6,764 nucleotides of DNA from JBJXGE01 sp046154185. GTDB lineage: Bacteria; Planctomycetota; UBA8108; UBA1146; JAJFFE01. Made by a program: the position numbers and the translations under genes. Below, piece by piece: positions 1 through 5,529 of the stretch. Positions within the stretch are counted from its first letter, which is position 1, and every line of letters begins with the position of its first letter. The notes beneath the pieces are model-generated. The model made no database searches. It saw only the letters and a list, made by a program, of their open reading frames with translations, and was not told the origin of the DNA. Where the stretch lies: NCBI GenBank assembly GCA_046154185.1, contig JBJXGE010000085.1, positions 1 through 6,764 on the forward strand, in the 5' to 3' direction.

Positions 1-1053
1 AACGTCATAGGACTCGCTGATTTCCTCATTCGTGCGAACGATCGACCAAAACCGCACGCAGCACATCTTGCCGCTCAACCCCGAACCGATGCGCAGCGAA
101 TCGACACTGATCGTGCCCGCCGCCGGCGTCGAAGCCGCAAACGCCCCGTTCAGATAGAACCGTCCGCCCGTCGCCGAGTCATAGCTGAATGCAATGTGCT
201 GCCAGCGCCCCGCCGAAACCGCAGCCGTCACCTCCGACGTGGTCCCGCCGGTGCGCACTCGCAGCAGCGAGTCGGCGGGGTCGATTTCGATCGACCAGCT
301 CGGCGTGCCGAAGCTGGCGAGCGCGCCGCCGGCGGTTTCAGGACTGACCCACGCTTCAAAGGTGAAACGCGAGAGGCTGAGCGAGGATTCGAGCGGCAAC
401 GTCGCAAACTGCCCGCTGCCGAATTGCAGCGAACCGCCCTCGTCGGCGCTCACCGTGATCGTGATCTCGTCGGTCGCGGTCGCGCCCGACTCGGTCGTGA
501 TATCCACACTCACGACATACGTGCCCGGACTGCTGAACGTATGCACCGGCGACGTAGCCGACGATTCATCGCCGTCGTTGAAATCCCAGATGTACGCTTC
601 CGCCGGATCGGTCTCGGCGCTGGTCACCGTCACGCCGAATTGAACGCGCAGGGGTGCCCGCCCCGTCGCCGGCGTCGCGGAAATTTCGACCGAAGCATCA
701 CCGCCGCGCGCCTGCACGATCGTCACCACGTCATCGGTGTTGCCGGCATCGTCGGTCACGACCAGCCGCACGTCATACTTGCCCGGCTCGTTGAACGTGA
801 ACACGGCGTCGGCGGTGCTCGCCGTTCCCAGACCGCCGAAGTCCCACGCATACGCGACGATTCGCCCGGCGGTCGAGGTCGAGCCGCTGCCCGACACCTG
901 AATCCGCAGCGGCGCGTCACCCTGCGTCGAGGAAATCCCGATCTCGGCCTTTGCCGGCCCGCTGTCGCCGGCATCGTTCGACGGGCAGCCCCCGAGCGTC
1001 GCGGCCATCAGCGCTGTCGAAAACAAAATCACGGCTCTCGAACGATTCCACAT
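1..1053 (-). CDS. PKD- and LamG-domain surface lipoprotein, C-terminus beyond the window
   Basis: I translated this frame by hand from ATG at 1053; it gives 351 codons with no stop before the left edge, so the protein is C-terminally incomplete here. Residues 1-22 look like a lipoprotein signal peptide (basic start MWNRSR, hydrophobic core AVILFSTALMAATL) ending in a lipobox-like LGGC with the candidate lipidated Cys at 23, followed by a polar linker. PKD domain 1 spans about 36-115 (WDFGG at 70-74, PGKYDVRLVVTD at 90-101). PKD domain 2 spans about 120-203 and is more canonical (WDFNDGD at 156-162, HTFSSPGTYVVSV at 171-183). A LamG/concanavalin-A-like domain starts near 207 (FTFEAWV at 230-236, GRWQHIAFSYD at 282-292, GRFYLNG at 297-303) and continues to the edge. 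PKD and LamG domains usually act in carbohydrate or protein binding outside the cell, so an exported, membrane-anchored binding or adhesion protein is inferred. The ligand is unknown, and a catalytic domain could follow outside the window. It is transcribed divergently from the glycan operon. Confidence 0.88.
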   Translation of the reverse strand, partial: MWNRSRAVILFSTALMAATLGGCPSNDAGDSGPAKAEIGISSTQGDAPLRIQVSGSGSTSTAGRIVAYAWDFGGLGTASTADAVFTFNEPGKYDVRLVVTDDAGNTDDVVTIVQARGGDASVEISATPATGRAPLRVQFGVTVTSAETDPAEAYIWDFNDGDESSATSPVHTFSSPGTYVVSVDITTESGATATDEITITVSADEGGSLQFGSGQFATLPLESSLSLSRFTFEAWVSPETAGGALASFGTPSWSIEIDPADSLLRVRTGGTTSEVTAAVSAGRWQHIAFSYDSATGGRFYLNGAFAASTPAAGTISVDSLRIGSGLSGKMCCVRFWSIVRTNEEISESYDV

Positions 1054-1060
1054 CTGCGCA

Positions 1061-1066
1061 TCCCCT
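1061..1066 (-). promoter_or_regulatory. Shine-Dalgarno site of the PKD/LamG lipoprotein
   Basis: On the minus strand AGGGGA lies 7 bases before the ATG at 1053. It supports that start over the out-of-frame ATG at 1061, and the resulting N-terminus reads as a clean lipoprotein signal peptide. Confidence 0.65.
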
Positions 1067-1091
1067 GGATAACGACTTTTCAGCCGCGGCA

Positions 1092-1097
1092 ATTATA
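1092..1097 (-). promoter_or_regulatory. Candidate -10 box of the lipoprotein promoter
   Basis: The minus strand reads TATAAT here, a perfect sigma-70 -10 hexamer in an otherwise GC-rich stretch. It would give a leader of about 30 bases before the ATG at 1053. No good -35 hexamer is visible: TTCCCA at a 19-base spacing is the nearest and is weak. The match and position are seen directly; promoter activity is inference. Confidence 0.4.
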
Positions 1098-1213
1098 GAT
1101 GCACGCCAAGAGTCGGTGGGAACGGCCGTCGCCGCGTCGACACTCAGCGGTCTTGACTTGAGATCACCCAATGCACCGGATAAGCTCCGTTGGCTCGTTC
1201 GTGACTCGTCCGT

Positions 1214-1223
1214 TTCGGCCGAA
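1214..1223. promoter_or_regulatory. 10-bp palindrome upstream of the glycosyltransferase operon
   Basis: TTCGGCCGAA is a perfect inverted repeat about 38 bases before the GTG start at 1262, in the 208-base divergent intergenic region (1054-1261). It could be an operator half-site pair or a short hairpin in the leader. Short GC-rich palindromes also arise by chance in such DNA, so this is only a candidate. Confidence 0.2.
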
Positions 1224-1261
1224 GTCAATGCCAATGGTTCCCTGTCGGGGGTGTTGCGAGA

Positions 1262-1990
1262 GTGGAATCGATCAACCTCGACAACGCTCGGGTTCTCGCT
1301 GTCATTCCCGCCTATAACGAGGGCCAGTCGCTTCGTACCGTCGTGCAGTCGATCCGCGCCGCCGCCCCGAATTGGGACATCGCCGTGGTCGACGACGGCA
1401 GTATCGACGATACAAGTATCGTCGCCCGTGAAAGCGGCGCAATCGTGCTGCGTCTTCCCGTCAATCTCGGCATCGGCGGCGCCGTACAGACCGGCTTGAT
1501 GTTCGCCCACAGGCACGGCTACGACGCCGCGCTGCAGATCGACGGCGACGGCCAGCACGATCCCGCAGAGTCGCTCCGACTGCTTGAGCATTTGTTGAAC
1601 GTGAACGCGGACGCCGTCATTGGTTCGCGCTTTCTCGGAGCCGACGGGTATCAGTCGAGCGCGATGCGCCGCGTGGGAATTCGCACGCTCCGCTTCATCA
1701 TCAGCCTCCTCGCCGGTCGCCGAATCACCGACCCGACCAGCGGGCAGCGCGTGCTCGGTCGGCGGGCCATCGACCTGCTCGCACGCGACTATCCGCAGCA
1801 GTATCCCGAACCCGAGACGGTGTATCTCATGCTCCGTGCGGGCCTCAAACTCGAAGAACGCCCGGTCAGCATGAAGTCGCGCTTCGCCGGGCAGAGTTCG
1901 ATCCGTCCGGTGCATTCGGTTTTGTACATGCTCAAAGTGATCATCGCCTTGCTCACACACGCAACGACGCGACGAAAGGTATCACCGTGA
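1262..1990 (+). CDS. GT2 glycosyltransferase, polyprenyl-phosphate-mannose/glucose-synthase type
   Basis: A 242-residue family 2 glycosyltransferase with GT-A fold. It resembles dolichol/polyprenol-phosphate mannose synthase (DPM1-like), which transfers a hexose from a nucleotide sugar to a polyprenyl phosphate at the cytoplasmic membrane face. Visible motifs are PAYNEG at 16-21, VVDDGSIDDT at 42-51 (nucleotide binding), DGDGQHDP at 94-101 (metal-binding DxD region plus the QHDP typical of this family), GSRF at 121-124, DPTSGQR at 157-163 and YPEPE at 181-185. There is no C-terminal GtrA-like membrane domain; the next gene, a DUF2304 membrane protein, may supply the membrane contact. The start is GTG, ten residues before the first beta strand (VLAVIPAYNE). 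A GGGGG run at 1247-1251 is a distant, mediocre ribosome-binding site. The stop overlaps the next start (GTGA, 1987-1990), so the two are probably translationally coupled. The sugar donor and exact lipid acceptor cannot be read from the sequence. Confidence 0.9.
   Translation: MESINLDNARVLAVIPAYNEGQSLRTVVQSIRAAAPNWDIAVVDDGSIDDTSIVARESGAIVLRLPVNLGIGGAVQTGLMFAHRHGYDAALQIDGDGQHDPAESLRLLEHLLNVNADAVIGSRFLGADGYQSSAMRRVGIRTLRFIISLLAGRRITDPTSGQRVLGRRAIDLLARDYPQQYPEPETVYLMLRAGLKLEERPVSMKSRFAGQSSIRPVHSVLYMLKVIIALLTHATTRRKVSP
1405..1424. repeat. 20-base inverted repeat inside the GT2 coding sequence
   Basis: A perfect 9-base arm (CGACGATAC, 1405-1413) is followed by a 2-base spacer and its exact complement (1416-1424). 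A further GTATCG at 1401-1406 can also pair with CGATAC at 1408-1413, so two hairpins compete. It encodes the IDDTSIV part after the DDGS motif. It may simply reflect Asp and Ile codon use; a functional role is unproven. Confidence 0.5.
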
Positions 1991-2391
1991 TCACCTCCCT
2001 GCTCGCCGAGACGATCGCGATTCCGCCGTCGATTCGCGTGCTCGCGATCGCGGCGTCACTCGCGTATCTCTACATGATCGTGGCGGCGCTGCGCGGCAGC
2101 CGCATCACGGTGAGACAATCGGTGCTCTGGCTCATTTCCGGCGCGGCATTGCTCGGCGTCAGCCTCTTCCCTGATCCGGTAGTGTGGCTGGCCGACCGCA
2201 TGGGTTTTGTCGCTCCGTCGAACGCGGGGTTTATCGTTTGGCTCGTCTCGCTCACCGGTCTCGCCTTCTATCAGAGTATCACCACATCGCGTCAGACCGC
2301 ACAGCTCAAGACACTCGCCCAGGAGCTCGCACTGCGCGAGGCCGAATTGCGCCTCGGCGATCGCGCGAGCCGGTCGGGAGGAACGCATTGA
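1987..2391 (+). CDS. DUF2304 family membrane protein
   Basis: A 134-residue small membrane protein matching the DUF2304 pattern known from genes next to GT2 polyprenyl-phosphate glycosyltransferases. Three hydrophobic segments lie at about 15-35, 45-61 and 78-96. The family's conserved stretch is visible: RQSVLWL at 43-49, the LFPD after the second helix at 60-63, and the WLADRMGF loop at 67-74. A polar C-terminal tail with heptad-like spacing (about 101-122, including LAQELALREAEL) could form a coiled coil. The start is GTG at 1987, overlapping the preceding stop by four bases, with AAAGG at 1975-1979 as ribosome-binding site. The molecular function of DUF2304 is not established. Its tight pairing with the GT2 gene, which lacks membrane helices, suggests an anchor, chaperone or lipid-handling partner for that enzyme; that is inference. 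Its stop overlaps the TTG start of the methyltransferase. Confidence 0.85.
   Translation: MITSLLAETIAIPPSIRVLAIAASLAYLYMIVAALRGSRITVRQSVLWLISGAALLGVSLFPDPVVWLADRMGFVAPSNAGFIVWLVSLTGLAFYQSITTSRQTAQLKTLAQELALREAELRLGDRASRSGGTH
2376..2381 (+). promoter_or_regulatory. Strong Shine-Dalgarno that fixes a TTG start
   Basis: GGGAGG sits 6 bases before TTG at 2388, inside the end of the DUF2304 gene. This near-ideal spacing, plus the TTGA overlap with the DUF2304 stop, argues for TTG at 2388 as the methyltransferase start. The same frame is open further upstream to 2184, but that extension would overlap most of the second half of DUF2304 and does not look like protein. Confidence 0.7.
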
Positions 2392-3089
2392 CTCATTCCC
2401 CGCCAAAGGTCGTCGTCGTCACACCGAGCGAAGTCGCCGCATTGCTGAGCGGGCCGGGCGTACCCGCGGCGCATGACCTCGACGAAATGGCCGTCCCGAC
2501 GTACATGCACGCGAACCCGCTCGCCCGCCGGCTCTTCTGGAGCCGCCATCGTCAGATCCTCACCATGGCGCGCATCGCCCCGGGCGAATCGGTGATGGAC
2601 TTTGGCACCGGCACCGGCGCGCTGCTGCCTTCACTTTGCGCTGCGGAAGCGCGCGTCTGGGCCACCGATCTGCACGATGCGCTCGCTCGTCGGCTGGTCG
2701 CGCATCGCGGCTTGTCGGTGAATTTCTTTGTTTCGGCGCAGCTCGACGCCAGCATCGCCGACGGCTCACTCGGAGCGATTATCGCAGCCGACGTGCTCGA
2801 ACACGTCGAAGAGCCGCAACTATCCGAACTGCTCGGGCTGTTCCGCAAGAAGCTGGGCAAGGGCGGTCGGCTGGTCGTCAGCTTGCCCACCGAAAACGCG
2901 CTCTACAAACTCGGGCGCGTCCTCGCCGGTTACGCCGGAAAGGGCCATTACCATCGCACGACGCTCGCGGCATTTGTCGAATCCGCGCGCCGCGCGGGAT
3001 TCACGCGCGAGGCCAAGCGTTCGCTTCCGCTGCCGGGACCCGGTTGCCTGTTTTCGATCATGCGGCTGATTCCGAATCAAACGAGTTAG
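2388..3089 (+). CDS. Class I SAM-dependent methyltransferase
   Basis: A 233-residue protein with a Rossmann-type methyltransferase core. Motif I is DFGTGTG at 71-77 (SAM glycine loop), an acidic residue follows at the end of the second strand (ATDLH, D94), the ADVLEHV segment lies at 134-140, and the post-motif strand GGRLVVSLPTEN at 159-170. This is the Methyltransf_11/UbiE-like layout. The ~60 residues before motif I are probably a helical cap over the substrate. A KGHYHR segment at 185-190, followed by a helix (TTLAAFVESARRAGF), recalls methyltransferases found in polysaccharide clusters; that is recollection, not a search result. The start TTG is chosen because of the GGGAGG site 6 bases upstream and the TTGA overlap with DUF2304, which implies translational coupling. 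The substrate is unknown. Context suggests a lipid-linked sugar, a glycan or the lipid carrier, with no direct evidence which. Confidence 0.85.
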   Translation: MTHSPPKVVVVTPSEVAALLSGPGVPAAHDLDEMAVPTYMHANPLARRLFWSRHRQILTMARIAPGESVMDFGTGTGALLPSLCAAEARVWATDLHDALARRLVAHRGLSVNFFVSAQLDASIADGSLGAIIAADVLEHVEEPQLSELLGLFRKKLGKGGRLVVSLPTENALYKLGRVLAGYAGKGHYHRTTLAAFVESARRAGFTREAKRSLPLPGPGCLFSIMRLIPNQTS

Positions 3090-3122
3090 CATTTTGCGAA
3101 TTCTGCGCAGTCACTCCGAGCC

Positions 3123-5312
3123 ATGAAAGTACGCATGTCGGCATCGCCCGGAGACGAGACTCGACCGCGACCGCATCCCGCTTGCTTGATCGGAGCGCTC
3201 TGGGGCAGCGCAGCGGCATGGGCACTCGCCGCTCGACGCCTGGCGCAGGTCGAATCTCCTCTGCCGGCATCGCTCGCGACGCTCGCGATCGGGGCGGCGA
3301 TCGGCGTTGCGGTCGTCCTGTTGCTTCGATGGCGGCTCGGCGAACGTCTGTGCCTATGGTCACGGCGCGAGCGCACGATCGGACTCGGTGCCGCCATCGT
3401 CGGCGGCTGTGTTGTCACCGCCGCCATCCCACTCGAAATGCCTTCGCCGCCGTGGGCACCGCTCTCGCGACTCGCCCTGACCGCGACCGGCGAAAAGAAC
3501 ATCGCCGCGAACTCGGCCGAGGTGTGGATCGACGGCATCAGCGTTGCTGGCCAAACCATCGGCGCGTCGGACCTGACGCCAACGCCGGGTTGGGAGCGCC
3601 GCGAAAACGCGCTGGTTTCGTTTCGCAATCAACCGGCGACTTTGCACTGGCAGGGTCGTGTCGGCGGCGAGGCCGGGCTGCTCCTGCGCCGACACGCTTG
3701 GTCGGGCCTTGCGTGCGTGACGTGGAACAACGCCGAGCACGCACTGGACCTCTATTCCGCCGAGGCGTCGCCGCTGCGGCTAGCGCTTGAGCCGGCCGTC
3801 GCGCCGCTTGCGCGAACGTATGCGTGCCTCGCGTTCGCTGCGCACGCGATCGGCATCGGCGGCGCGCTGTGGCTGCTCGGCACTATTCTGATCCTGGTTC
3901 GGCGCAGCGCGCCGATCGCTCGCCCGACGATCAAGCTCGCCGCTGTGTTCATGTTGCCGTGCGCCATCGTGTGGACGGTCTGCTTACTGGCCTATTGGCC
4001 GGCGCTCATGAGTTCAGACTCGATCGACCAATGGGAGCAGGTGCTGCAGGGACGATTTTACGATGACCATCCCGCGCTCAGCACCATTCTGCTCTGGGTC
4101 GCGTCGCGCGTCGCACAGACGCCTGCGGTTGCCGGGGTGATGCAGATCGCGGCACTCAGCGTGCTGACCGGCTGGGGCCTGTGGCGTTTCGTGGCCGCGG
4201 GCGGTCCGCGCTGGGTTGCGTGGCTGACGTGCCTGTTGATCGCCTTGTCGCCGGTGAATGCACCGCTGGCCGTCACGCTGTGGAAGGACGTGCTGTTCTC
4301 CGCCGCGATGGCGTGGCTGTCGATTCTGGTTCTGGGCGCAATATGCGACGAGCAGCGCCGCGCGAAAACTTTCGTTGCGATCGGCATCGCCGCGGCGCTG
4401 CTCACTGCCCTGCGGCACAACGGAATTGTTCCGGCAGTCGCGACGCTCGCGCTGCTGGGCATCGCGCTGCGCAAAGAGCTGCGCCTGCCGCTGATCGCCA
4501 TCGCCGTGTTTGTGGTCACGCTCGGTGGAATCAAAGGCGGCCTCTATCGTGCGTTCGACGTGCAGCCCACTCGCATTCAAGGGTGGATTTACCTGCCCAT
4601 CCATGAGATCGGCGCGCACGTTGCCGCCGGCACGCAGATTCTCGAACACGAGCGACCGATCCTGCGCGCCATTCGCGACGCCGACAACTGGCCGTACGAC
4701 CCCTACTACGTAAACCCGCTGCTCTTTGACGGACATTTCAGCTATGACCGCGCGCAGCAACATGGCCGCGAAGCGCTCGCGCTCGCGGCCCGCCTCGCGT
4801 GGCGCGCTCCCGGCGTATCGCTGCATCGAGCACTCTCCGTCAGTTCGCTTGTCTGGCGACTCACCACGCCGCCGGGCAGCGTGTACTGGACGGTTCTCGG
4901 TGCGCGTTCCGGCGGGCAGATCTCCGCCGTGTATCTTCCCAACCGGCTCGGCATTGAACCCGCGCCGCTGCTTCCCGCTGCGAGACAGCGCATCGCGGAC
5001 GCGATCAGCGCATCGATGGCACCCTCGATCGCATGGCTGTTCTGGCGACCGGCTCTCTATTTGTATTTGTTGATTTTCGCGACATGGGTTGCCGCAGCGA
5101 GGTTGGGCGATCGGCGCGTCTGGGTCGCCGCGGTACCGGCGCTGGCGAACTCGCTGCTGATCGCGCTCATGACGCCGGCGCAGGATTTTCGGTATCAGTA
5201 TGGCGTGTATCTCACCGCACTGTTTCTTGTGCCGTTTCTACTATGCATGCGGACGACGCGACAAACATTGACCCGCGCGAGACTCTCGTGCAGTTCGGAC
5301 GAAGACGGCTAA
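3123..5312 (+). CDS. Large integral membrane protein, probable GT-C-fold glycosyltransferase
   Basis: A 729-residue polytopic protein with about a dozen hydrophobic segments. Three lie in the N-terminal part (about 20-37, 50-69, 85-103), then a polar, beta-rich stretch at about 113-225 (EVWIDGI at 133-139, ALVSFRN at 163-169), then a membrane block from about 233 to 472. A second polar region (about 475-640) and three final helices (641-658, 664-684, 692-710) follow. After the 270-291 helix comes SSDSIDQW (297-304) and DDHPALS (314-320), matching the acidic first-loop motif of GT-C enzymes that use polyprenyl-phosphate sugars. LWKDVLFS (386-393), LRHNG (430-434) and a C-terminal FRYQYGVY (689-696) resemble the DUF6020-like GT-C group; that placement is from memory. 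The likely role is transfer of a lipid-linked sugar outside the membrane, with the upstream GT2 as candidate donor-maker. A second Met at 3135 is an alternative start; neither has a clear ribosome-binding site. An O-antigen polymerase or flippase is less likely given the DxxxD and DHP motifs. Confidence 0.72.
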   Translation: MKVRMSASPGDETRPRPHPACLIGALWGSAAAWALAARRLAQVESPLPASLATLAIGAAIGVAVVLLLRWRLGERLCLWSRRERTIGLGAAIVGGCVVTAAIPLEMPSPPWAPLSRLALTATGEKNIAANSAEVWIDGISVAGQTIGASDLTPTPGWERRENALVSFRNQPATLHWQGRVGGEAGLLLRRHAWSGLACVTWNNAEHALDLYSAEASPLRLALEPAVAPLARTYACLAFAAHAIGIGGALWLLGTILILVRRSAPIARPTIKLAAVFMLPCAIVWTVCLLAYWPALMSSDSIDQWEQVLQGRFYDDHPALSTILLWVASRVAQTPAVAGVMQIAALSVLTGWGLWRFVAAGGPRWVAWLTCLLIALSPVNAPLAVTLWKDVLFSAAMAWLSILVLGAICDEQRRAKTFVAIGIAAALLTALRHNGIVPAVATLALLGIALRKELRLPLIAIAVFVVTLGGIKGGLYRAFDVQPTRIQGWIYLPIHEIGAHVAAGTQILEHERPILRAIRDADNWPYDPYYVNPLLFDGHFSYDRAQQHGREALALAARLAWRAPGVSLHRALSVSSLVWRLTTPPGSVYWTVLGARSGGQISAVYLPNRLGIEPAPLLPAARQRIADAISASMAPSIAWLFWRPALYLYLLIFATWVAAARLGDRRVWVAAVPALANSLLIALMTPAQDFRYQYGVYLTALFLVPFLLCMRTTRQTLTRARLSCSSDEDG

Positions 5313-5378
5313 TTTTGCTATCTCAACAAGTGGCCACGCGCCGCCGGTGCGCATAAGCTCTTGACGCTAAGCAAAGCT

Positions 5379-5401
5379 GCCCGCGAGCGAACTGCGTGGG
5401 C
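5379..5401. repeat. Leader hairpin 1 upstream of otsA
   Basis: GCCCGCG (5379-5385) pairs with CGTGGGC (5395-5401) through seven pairs, one of them a G-T wobble, with a 9-base loop. It is the first of three small hairpins between the GT-C stop and the otsA start. The pairing is seen directly; its role is unknown. Confidence 0.35.
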
Positions 5402-5431
5402 CAGCGGAGCGTTCAGCCGGCCTCCAGGTCG

Positions 5432-5450
5432 CCCGCGATCCGTTCGCGGG
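5432..5450. repeat. Leader hairpin 2 upstream of otsA
   Basis: CCCGCGA and TCGCGGG form a perfect 7-bp stem with a 5-base loop. The following bases (GCCGGTTTCG) hold no T-run, so it does not read as an intrinsic terminator. It could be the 3' end structure of the glycan operon transcript or part of the otsA leader. Confidence 0.4.
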
Positions 5451-5462
5451 GCCGGTTTCGTC

Positions 5463-5483
5463 GGTTCGACTCTGCGTCGAGCC
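5463..5483. repeat. Leader hairpin 3 upstream of otsA
   Basis: GGTTCGAC (5463-5470) pairs with GTCGAGCC (5476-5483) in eight pairs including one G-T wobble, with loop TCTGC. It lies 13 bases after hairpin 2 and 34 bases before the otsA ribosome-binding site. No T-run follows it. Confidence 0.35.
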
Positions 5484-5517
5484 ATCCGCGCATTGCCACA
5501 ATCTGGGCTTCAAAAGC

Positions 5518-5523
5518 GGAGGG
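5518..5523 (+). promoter_or_regulatory. Shine-Dalgarno site of otsA
   Basis: GGAGGG lies 6 bases before the ATG at 5530. It is a near-consensus site at ideal distance and fixes the start, giving an N-terminus that enters the conserved first strand LIVVANRLPV at residue 11. Confidence 0.75.
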
Positions 5524-5529
5524 ACCGCC

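Noticed and set aside
196..1098. Long plus-strand open frame of about 300 codons
   Set aside because: It is antisense to the PKD/LamG lipoprotein, Arg/His-rich without a fold-like pattern, and is explained by the G/C-biased third positions of the real minus-strand gene.
1153..1186. TTGACT as a -35 box for the glycan operon
   Set aside because: The only -10-like hexamer downstream (TAAGCT at 1181) is 22 bases away, and nothing resembling TATAAT is present at 16-18 bases.
917..1960. Minus-strand open frame of about 347 codons across the intergenic region and the GT2 gene
   Set aside because: Its composition (runs of Asp, His, Glu, Arg) has no recognisable domain, and it runs opposite a gene with full GT2 motifs. 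It also overlaps the signal peptide region of the lipoprotein in another frame.
2043..2052. CGCGATCGCG, which contains the cyanobacterial HIP1 palindrome
   Set aside because: It is an isolated occurrence within codons of the DUF2304 gene. GATC/CGATCG-type strings are scattered through this GC-rich sequence, with no sign of HIP1-like over-representation by eye.
2636..3790. Plus-strand open frame of about 384 codons spanning the methyltransferase and GT-C genes
   Set aside because: It is an Arg/Ala-rich shadow frame that crosses the boundary of two well-supported genes and shows no domain.
4014..4826. Minus-strand open frame of about 270 codons inside the GT-C gene
   Set aside because: It is Arg/Gln-rich and polar, and mirrors the codon bias of a gene whose plus-strand translation has clear membrane helices and GT-C motifs.
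5361..5390. TTGACG as a -35 box for otsA
   Set aside because: The bases at the correct -10 distance are GC-only apart from scattered A, with no resemblance to TATAAT.
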